Positions 56,851 to 64,000 of a stretch of 64,000 nucleotides of DNA are shown one piece after another. A program made the translations under genes and the position numbers. The stretch's first letter is position 1. Each line of letters begins with the position of its first letter. The DNA lies in NCBI RefSeq assembly GCF_001704415.2, contig NC_030819.1:86091272-86155271 (forward strand), given 5' to 3'. The stretch comes from Capra hircus. Taxonomy: Eukaryota > Chordata > Mammalia > Artiodactyla > Bovidae. The notes under the pieces were generated by a model that was given only the letters and a program-made list of their open reading frames with translations, had not been told where the DNA came from and ran no database searches.

Positions 56851-59800
56851 AGTCAAAATTATACTGTAGGAGTAATACTTAACAGGTTAATTCAAGATGA
56901 TGGGGTAGAAGGATGCATGCTCAACCCTCCTTACAAGAGACCAGAATCACAGCACCTGAATAATCATTTACCAGAAATCAATGAAACCTAGTCCAAAAGA
57001 TATCCTACCTCCAAAGACAAAGATAAAGCCACAACAAGATGGAAGGATGGGCACAACTGCAACAAAATAAAGTTTAATACCAATTGGATGAGCAACCTAT
57101 AAACTGGAAAATAATTGTATCGTGAAAGTTCTCCCTCTGGAGTGAAAGTTCTGAGTCCCATGTCAGGCTTCCCAGCCTGAGACTCTAGTAATGGGATGAG
57201 GAGTCCTCAGAGAATCTGGCTTTGAATGCCAGTGTGATTAGAAACTCCACTTCAGGATGGCACACACAAAGCCTTGTGTGCATGAAGACATAGAGGGAAA
57301 ATGTAATGATTCCACAAGAATCTGGCCCCGATCTACCTCCTTATATTGAAGAGTCCCCTACAGAGTTGGGGCACAGCTGTAACCCACCGCAGGGACAAAG
57401 ACACTGGCAGCAGCAGTTCTGGGAAGTAGTCATTGGCATAAGCACTCCTGGAGGCTACCATTGGCCCCATCAAACAGCCTATAGACTCTAGTTCTGGGTC
57501 ACCTCAGGGCAAATAACTAAAAGGAACACAGACCTACTCATCAGTAGACAAGTGGACTGAAGCTTTACAGAACACAGCCCTGCCCACCAGAGGGGAAAGA
57601 TCCAGCTCTTCCAACTACCAGCCACTCCCATAAGGAAGCTTGCATAGTCCTCTTAGATAGCCACATCCATCAAATGGCAGACAGCAGAAACAAAAATAAC
57701 AACAATACTGCAGCTTGTAGAATAAAACCCATAATCACAATTAAACAGAATGGAAAAATAGAGGGTTATGTTCCAAATCAAGTAATAAAATAAAGCCCTA
57801 GAAAAACAACTAAGTGAAATGGACATATACAAGCTTCTAGGGAAGAAAAAAAAAAAAAAAGACAGCAACACCAACAACAACAAAAAAAGAATTTAAAATA
57901 ATTTTGAATTCTTCTGAAGATGATGGTGATCTTAAAAGATGATCCAGGATGAAGATGATCCAGAATCTTGAAAATGACTAGACGATGCAAGAATTGTTTA
58001 ACAAAGGCCTAGAAGATAAAGAACAAATATAAATAAGCAATAAAATAATTGAATTGTATTGTATTGAAAAATTCAGTAGAGGAATCAAGAGTAGAATAAA
58101 TGAAGCAGAGAAGTGGATAAATGATCTGGAAGACAGAGTGGTATAATCATTGCTGTGGAATAGAGTAAAAAAACAGTAACAGAGGAAGAAGAAGATGGTA
58201 GAAGATTAAGTGTATATGGAGTGCATCTGTCTTCATGGATACATCAGGGATATGCCTTCAGACACAGAAGTGCATTAAGAACATCAGCTGAGAGCAGACA
58301 GGAGTACCTGACCAGTGAAAAAGAATATATTGGACCGTGCAAACCTCAGTAGGACAAATGAACTTGGGGGAGAAACAAGAGTAATAGTAGGACTGGACCT
58401 GCCCTCAGCAGGTGGGGGTACTGAAGCAGGTGTTCCATTCCCACATCGGGACAACTGTCTGAGTCAGAGGAGAAACATTTAAGGCTGAGAGTGAAACAGC
58501 TGATGTGTGGAAGCCTAAATGGAATTAGAATCAGACAGTCCTTGTTGCAGCCATACAGACTGGACAGGAACACTGGTCCCCTGGAAGGCGCAGCAGCAGG
58601 GAGTTGGAGTTTAGGAATTGTGGAGCAATCCCAGGGTGAGGACTGCTGATGACCTCAGAGAGAAAAATCAAGGGGATGTAAAGGAGGAGACTGGTGGGAA
58701 ATGCCTGTGAAAGGAAACCAGGCAGCCATGGAAGCAAGGCAACACTGCTGAGTCACGGATAGTGGGTGGGGCCATCACCATAGCCTCTCTCTTCCCACAT
58801 GCTAGCATCGGCAGCTGAACAATAGAGAGTCTGGTCCATCAAACACCTGATGCACTAAATGATAGAGTAGGACCCCACCCAGGGTGTGCCTTTAAGTGTC
58901 TGATCAAGAGAGTTGGACCCCAGCCAGAGGGAGATGTTCTATGTGCCTGACATGCCAAACAACAGAGAAGGACCACAGGAAGGAAGCCTTCTAAGTGCCT
59001 GAATGGGTGGAGCTATGGAGAAAGACTGGCCAAAGAGGCCTTCTGATCACCAGCTACAAAAAGCTCAAAAAAGACTGCTGGAGCCATAACTCCTAAAGTG
59101 GAGGCAGTCTGTGTCCCTGCACACTTGCTGTCATCATGGTACCTGCAAGCTAAGCAGCTGTGCCAACTTCACGGTCAACTCTCACTGGGTTGAGCTACCA
59201 CAGGCAAAAAAAGTCTTGTGTCTATGTGTACAAGGTTGCTTCTATCATGTCTGACTCTTTGTGACCCTGTAGACTGTAGCCTGCCATGCTTCTCTGTCAG
59301 GGAAGTGGTGTTCTGGAGAAGAATGCTGATGCGTATTGGCCAATACTGGTTGCCAATATGGTGCCTAGAGCACCATATTTCCTGCTGCCCTAGCCACCAG
59401 CTCCCCTGAGTCCCAGGTGCTGCCAGAACCCCTGTGACCCAAGCAGCTGCTCCACCTCCACAACTGGCCTTCACTGGGGCAAACCCAAGTCCTCCAGGGC
59501 AGCCTCAGGAGCAAACTCCAGTGGACAATCCACATGGAGAGGTGGAAATACAACCACAATTGAAACCCGGACAGTGTGGCCAAGGAAGAACAAAACCTTC
59601 CCACCAGGTGTACAAGCTTCAGATTAAACCACACGGTCAACTAGGTAGACTCTGTGTCTATGGAATATCTAAAAGGTTATTGAGAGCTCCCACAAAAGAA
59701 AATGCACTAATTCTGATAGCTCTGGACATTGGAGGTAAAACACACAGGAACAGGACCAGATTAGAATCTGAGCTGCCTCCACAGCAGATCCTGAAGTCAG

Positions 59801-60045
59801 CAGAGTGTTGGAGGGCCTCCTAGGGAGATGAGGTGGACTGTGACTCCCAGTGAGGGAAAGGACTCTGACAGCAGTGACTCAAGAAAAAAAAACATTTATT
59901 ATTCTTATGTTTTGACTTGTTGTTTTGACTTGTTCTGTAAAATCCTTTGGATTTTTTTTTCCTTCCCTCCTCCTCTGTTGTAGTTGTCAATTTTAATGGC
60001 ACTATGAAGCCCAATTAAGCTTTTGACATTTTTTTTCCCCCTTCT

Positions 60046-61140
60046 CAGTCACATTTTTATTGTTGTTATTAAACCTCTGCCTCTATGTTGGGCTTTTCCA
60101 GTTGTGTGGAGTTTTTCTTTTTCCTTTTCTCTTTTTTTAATTTTAATTTTTTAAAACTATTGTTATCTTTTTCTACATTTATTCCTTTGTTTTATTTTCC
60201 TACTGTTCTTTTCCCCTTACAGTTAATCTGTAACATATACAAATCTTCATATACCTCTATTTCACTTTTCATATCTATTCTTTCTTTCCCTTCTTTCCTC
60301 TCAACATATTTGTTAGTTTTGTTTTCATTGCTTTATTTCCCAATTGGCACCTTGCTTTAGTTTGTTTCCCAGTTTGTGCTTTAGTTAGTTTTGTTCTGCT
60401 GCTGCTGCTGCTAAGTCACTTCAGTCATGTCCAATTCTGTGCAACCCCATAGACGACTGCCCACCAGGCTACCCCGTCCTTAGGGTTCTCCAGGCAAGAA
60501 CACTGGAGTGGGTTGTCATTTCCTTCTCCAGTGCATGAAAGTGAAAAGTGAAAGTGAAGTCGCACAGTCATGTCCGAGTCTTAGCGACCCCATGGACTGC
60601 AGCCTACCAGGCTCCTCCATCCATAGCATTTTCCAGGCAAGAGTACTGTAGTGCATTGCCATTTCCTTTAGATAGATATAATTTGTGGTTTCCTTTTTTC
60701 ACTGAGTCTGTCTATTGTACTTTATTTTTGTTGGACTGTTTTGATTTTGCTTATGGGTATATATGTATATATTCAGTCACACTTTTTATTGTTGTTATAA
60801 ATATCTGCCTCTATGTTGGGTTTTTGCAGTTCTGTGGAATTTCCATTTTTTCCCTCTTTATTTAATTTCATATTTTAAATCAATTATTATCTTTTTATAT
60901 ATTTATTCCTTTGTTTGCTTTTCCTATTGCTATTTTCCCCTTACAGTTAATCTGTAACACATATAAATCTTTCTTATGTACTTCTGTTTAGCTGTGCATA
61001 TCTATACTTTCTCTTCTTTATCTCCATTCCTCTCAACATATTTGTTAGTTTTGTTGTCATTGCTTTATTCTCCAATTTGCACCTTACTTTAGTTTTGTGT
61101 CACAGTTTGCACTTTAGTTTGTTTTGTTCTGGTAGATGTA
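60046..61140 (+). repeat. Direct tandem duplication in L1 5'UTR
   Basis: The block from CAGTCACATTTTTATTGTTG (60,046) to GTTTTGTTCTG (60,397) recurs from 60,774 (CAGTCACACTTTTTATTGTT) to about 61,131. Shared words include CTGCCTCTATGTTGGG, CCCCTTACAGTTAATCTGTA and CAACATATTTGTTAGTTTTG. Without the 271-bp BOV-A2 the repeat period is about 457 bp. Confidence 0.85.
60398..60668 (-). mobile_element. BOV-A2 SINE
   Basis: A minus-strand dimeric BOV-A2 starting with a CTG run and ending GTAGTGCATTGCCATTTCCT. It lies in the first copy of the tandem duplication and is absent from the second, so it inserted after the duplication. No clear target-site duplication. Confidence 0.93.
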
Positions 61141-61397
61141 ATTTTTAGTTTTAGCACAGCAAAGGAAACAATAAGCAAGGCGAGAAGACAGGCCTCAGAA
61201 TGGAACAAAATAGTAGCAATTGAAACAACTGACAAATAATTAATTTTCAAAATATACAAACAGCTCATATAACTCAATACAAGAAAAACAAACAATACAA
61301 TCAAAAAGTGGGAAAAATACCTAAACAGACATTTCTCCAAAGAAGACATACAGATGACCAACACACACATGAAATGGTATACAACATTTCTCATTAT

Positions 61398-62068
61398 TCA
61401 GTTCAGTTCAGTCACTCAGTCGTGTGCGACTCTTTGCGACCCCATGAATTGCAGCATGCCAGGCCTCCCTGTCCATCACCATCTCCCGGAGTTCACTCAG
61501 ACTCACGTCCATCAAGTCTGTGATACCATCCAGCCACCTCATCCTCGTCCCCTTCTTCTCCTGCTCCCAATCCCTCCCAGTATCAGAGTCTTTTCCAATG
61601 AGTCAACCCTTCCCATGAGGTGGCCAAAGTACTGGAGCTTCAGCTTTAGCATCATTTCTTCCAAAGAAATCCGAGGGTTGATCTCCTTCAGAATGCACTG
61701 GTTGGATCTCCTTGCAGTTCAAGGGACTCTCAAGAGTCTTCTCCAACACTACAGTTCAAAAACATCAATTCTTCGGCGTTCAGGCTTCTTCACAGTTCAA
61801 CTCTCACATCCATACATGACCACTGGAAAAACCATAGCCTTGACTAGACGGACCTTAGTCAGCAAAGGTCTCTGCTTTTGAATATACTATCTAGGTTGGT
61901 CATAACTTTTCTCCCAGAGAGTAAGCATCTTTTAATTTCATGGCTGCAGTCACAATCTGCAGTGATTTTGGAGCCCCCCAAAATAAAGTCTTACACTGTT
62001 TCCACTGTTTCCCATCTATTTCCCATGGAGTGATGGGACTGGATGCCATGATCTTCTTTTTCTGAATG
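61398..62068 (-). mobile_element. Young BovB 3' end nested in L1
   Basis: A minus-strand BovB, 3' end with TCAGTTCAGTTCAG, back to the segment after the reverse transcriptase. The 8-bp duplication CTCATTAT at 61,390-61,397 and 62,069-62,076 marks insertion in the L1 ORF2 segment. Well preserved. Its reverse complement supplies frames with no meaning on the plus strand. Confidence 0.93.
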
Positions 62069-62998
62069 CTCATTATCAGAGAATTGCAAATCAAAACTAC
62101 AATGTGATATCACCTCATATGGGTCAGAATGGCCATCATCAAAAATCTGCAACAATAAATCCTAGAAACAATGTGGAGAAAAGGATATGCTCTTACATTG
62201 TTGGTGGGAATGTAAATTGATACAGACACTATGGAAGGCAGTATGGAGATTCCTTAAAAAAAAAAAAAACTAGGAATAAATCTACTATATGACCCAGCAA
62301 TCCCATTCTTAGGCATATACTGGGAGGAAACCAAAATTGAAAAACACACCTGTACCCCATTGTTCACTGTGGCACTATTTACAATAGCTGGAACATGAAA
62401 GCAACGTAGATGTCCATCAACAGATGAATGGTTAAAGAAGTTGTGGTACATATACATAATAAAATATTATTCAGCCATAAAAAGAAATGCATTTGAATCA
62501 GTTCTAATGAGGTGGATAAAACTGGAGCCTATTATACAGACAGAATTATGTCAGAAAAAGAAAGATAAATATAGCATTCTAATGTATATATATGGAATCC
62601 CAAAAAATGGTAGTGAAGAATTTTTTTACAGGGGAACAATGGAGAAGCAGACATAGAGAAGAGACTCATGTACATGAGGAGAGCGGAGGAGATGGTAAGA
62701 TGTATGGAAAGAGTAACATGGAAACTTACATTACCACATGTAAAATAGATAGCCAACGGGAATTTGCTGTATGCTCAGGAAACTCAAACAGTGGCTCTGT
62801 ATCAACCTAGAGGGTTGGAGTCGAAGATAAATAGGAGGAAAGCTCAAAAGATAGAGGATATATGTACACCTATGGCTGATTCATGCTGAGGTTTGACAGA
62901 AAACAACAAAATTCTGTAAAGCAATTATCCTTCAAAAAAAAAAAAAACAGATAGAGTAAGAATTTAAAATAAAAAATAAAACCATAATATATATATAT

Positions 62999-63217
62999 AA
63001 AGAATGAGACCAGATTAGAGAAGAGCAGGCCCTACAAACAACTTAATCTTGTCAGCAACCCTACTTTTGAACTATTGCTATATAACTCCTCATTAAATCT
63101 TCCTGGGATGAGAGACATACTTTTGGAGGAGCAACAGCTGGCTGTGTCACCCTTTGCCTGGCAAAGTAAATAGTTATTATTTTCTGCTTCATGAAAAAAA
63201 AAAAAGAGAGAGAGAGA
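62999..63217 (+). mobile_element. LTR-like sequence with A-tail
   Basis: AGAATGAGACCAGATTAGAG through CTGGCAAAGTAAATAGTTAT and TTTTCTGCTTCATG resembles the R/U5-side half of an ERV LTR (a TGGCAAAG..AATA..CTTC pattern near a polyadenylation site), directly followed by A12 and a GA run (63,193-63,217). It sits between the end of the nested L1 and the resumption of the older L1 ORF1. Tentative. Confidence 0.4.
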
Positions 63218-63715
63218 GAATGGAAACAAATGAAGATAGTCAAAGAGACCTCTGGGACAAGATTAAATGCACCAACAGTCACATTATAGGGGTGCAGAAA
63301 AAGACAGAGAGAGAGATGAAGGACCTGATAAAGTATTTGAAGAGATAATAACTAACAGGGGAAACAAAAGAGCTACTGGAAGTGCAGAGTCCCATCCAGG
63401 ATAAACCCAAGGAGGAATATGCAGAGGCACAGAATAATAAAACTGACAAAATTAAAGACAAAGTATTGAAAGCAATAAGGGAAAAATAACAACATACAAG
63501 GGAATTAAAAGTTATTAGCTCATTTTTCAGAGGAAACTGTGCAGGCCATGGGGAGTGGCAAGGTATATTTTAAGTGATGAAAGGGAACTACCTACAACCA
63601 AGAATATTCTATGCAGCAAGTCTCTCATTTAGATTTGACGGAGAAATAAAAAGCTTTACAAATGAGCAAATCTAAAAGAATTGAACACCACTAGATCAGC
63701 TTTGCAGCAAAAGCT
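63218..63715 (+). pseudogene. L1 ORF1 remnant
   Basis: Plus-strand decayed ORF1: the end of the coiled coil and the RRM start (RDLWDKIKCTNSHIIGV near 63,245-63,292), then the region equivalent to NPRRNTPRHILIK and YPARISFK at about 63,405-63,430 and 63,610-63,640. Multiple stops. It continues the ORF1 interrupted at 58,190. Confidence 0.8.
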
Positions 63716-63779
63716 AAAGGAATGTAGGGACACAAAAAAAGTAAAAAAACAAACTTGCACATAGACTATTACATCAAGG

Positions 63780-64000
63780 GACATCCCAGATGGCAGAAGA
63801 ATGGGACAACGAGACCACTTTATCCCCCGCAAACACATCAAAAGATCATCTGCATGTGGAGCAACTCCCACAGAACAAGTTTTGATCACCGGTGGATGAT
63901 CCCAGATATACAGAAAGGCAAATCAATTTCCTTGGAATGATGTTGGGCAAAGGATAAAGCAAAAAGGGAGAAAAGGGTTTTGGGATAGACAATATCCTGG
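63780..64000 (+). mobile_element. L1 5' end (continues outside window)
   Basis: The sequence from GGGACATCCCAGATGGCAGA aligns with the first about 150 bp of the full-length L1 at 28,406 (shared GAGACCACTTTMTCCCYC and CATCAAAAGA.CAT words, M and Y marking differences), so it is the 5'UTR start of another plus-strand L1. It inserts near the ORF1/ORF2 boundary of the older L1. Confidence 0.7.

Larger units (their letters stand above)
58193..62950 (+). mobile_element. L1 inserted in ORF1 of older L1, internally deleted
   Basis: Starts with an L1-type 5' end (AAGATGGTAGAAGATTAAG) and a long 5'UTR (58,193 to about 61,150), then passes directly into the ORF2 C-terminal region at about 61,150 (ACAGCAAAGGAAACAATAAG), followed by the 3'UTR and poly(A) at 62,935-62,947. 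ORF1 and most of ORF2 are missing. The plus-strand frame at 62,441-62,656 is the end of ORF2. The 3'UTR differs from that of the young L1 at 36 kb, so it is another, older subfamily. A BOV-A2 and a BovB are inserted in it. Confidence 0.7.
56892..63775 (+). mobile_element. Old L1 (5'UTR and ORF1), interrupted in ORF1
   Basis: A plus-strand L1 starting near AAGATGATGGGGTAGAAGG (56,895). The 5'UTR runs to about 57,750 and the first half of ORF1 to about 58,190. ORF1 then resumes at 63,218 at the expected next position and continues to about 63,715. The 5 kb between is foreign. Decayed, many stops. Confidence 0.78.

Noticed and set aside
61354..61881. 175-codon plus-strand frame
   Set aside because: It is antisense to a young BovB 3' region. 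Similar frames appear opposite every well-preserved BovB copy (52,711-53,142, for example).
1..64000. Recent horizontal transfer signal from BovB
   Set aside because: BovB transfer between reptiles and ruminants is long established, and the copies here are of mixed age in ordinary ruminant DNA. This window gives no new transfer evidence.

Overview
The window looks like intergenic, AT-rich, gene-poor DNA from a pecoran ruminant, most likely cattle or a close relative. The diagnosis rests on the repeats: BovB (RTE-clade LINE), tRNA-headed Bov-tA and dimeric BOV-A2 SINEs that carry BovB-derived tails, and an L1 of the bovine type. I found no host protein-coding exon, rRNA, tRNA gene or CRISPR array. 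The only host-gene trace is a short, decayed, RAC1-like processed pseudogene fragment on the minus strand near 22.03-22.20 kb.

Layout. 1-12.8 kb is a stack of minus-strand elements. An old L1 (5'UTR and ORF1 at 7.8-10.26 kb, start of ORF2 at 1.7-2.35 kb) is split by a nearly full-length BovB (2.35-7.8 kb). That BovB contains a second BovB (2.93-4.29 kb) and a BOV-A2. A further BovB at the left edge contains an internally deleted BovB flanked by an 11-bp duplication. Another L1 5'UTR plus ORF1 lies at 10.95-12.8 kb. 12.8-28.2 kb holds older L1, HAL1-like, BovB, MIR and SINE pieces in AT-rich DNA, with a solo LTR and a BovB nested in one L1 (18.3-21.2 kb) and a 5'-inverted L1 at 24.6-26.5 kb.

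28.2-43.9 kb reads best as the wreck of one minus-strand endogenous retrovirus: an LTR-like block on the right, a possible gag remnant, no pol seen, an env transmembrane remnant, and an LTR-like block on the left. Later insertions broke it up. The largest is a full-length, young-looking L1 (28,406-36,124) with 12-bp target-site duplications, a CpG-rich promoter, an intact 308-codon ORF1, and an ORF2 whose domains are all present but which is broken by one apparent 1-nt loss in an A-run at codon 1016. The second is a BovB whose 5' part is inverted (37,716-40,327, with 11-bp duplications).

43.9-64 kb returns to old L1, MIR, BOV-A2 and BovB fragments and ends in a four-level nest: an old L1 (56.9-58.2 and 63.2-63.8 kb) interrupted by a second, internally deleted L1 (58.2-62.95 kb), which contains a BOV-A2 and a BovB. 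Yet another L1 5' end starts at about 63.78 kb and leaves the window.

Functionally the window is a record of L1 and BovB reverse transcription. Only the L1 at 28-36 kb looks even potentially transcribed. Family names were assigned by recall of consensus sequences, without a database search, so subfamily labels are approximate and fragment edges are usually good to about 5-30 bp unless a target-site duplication fixes them.
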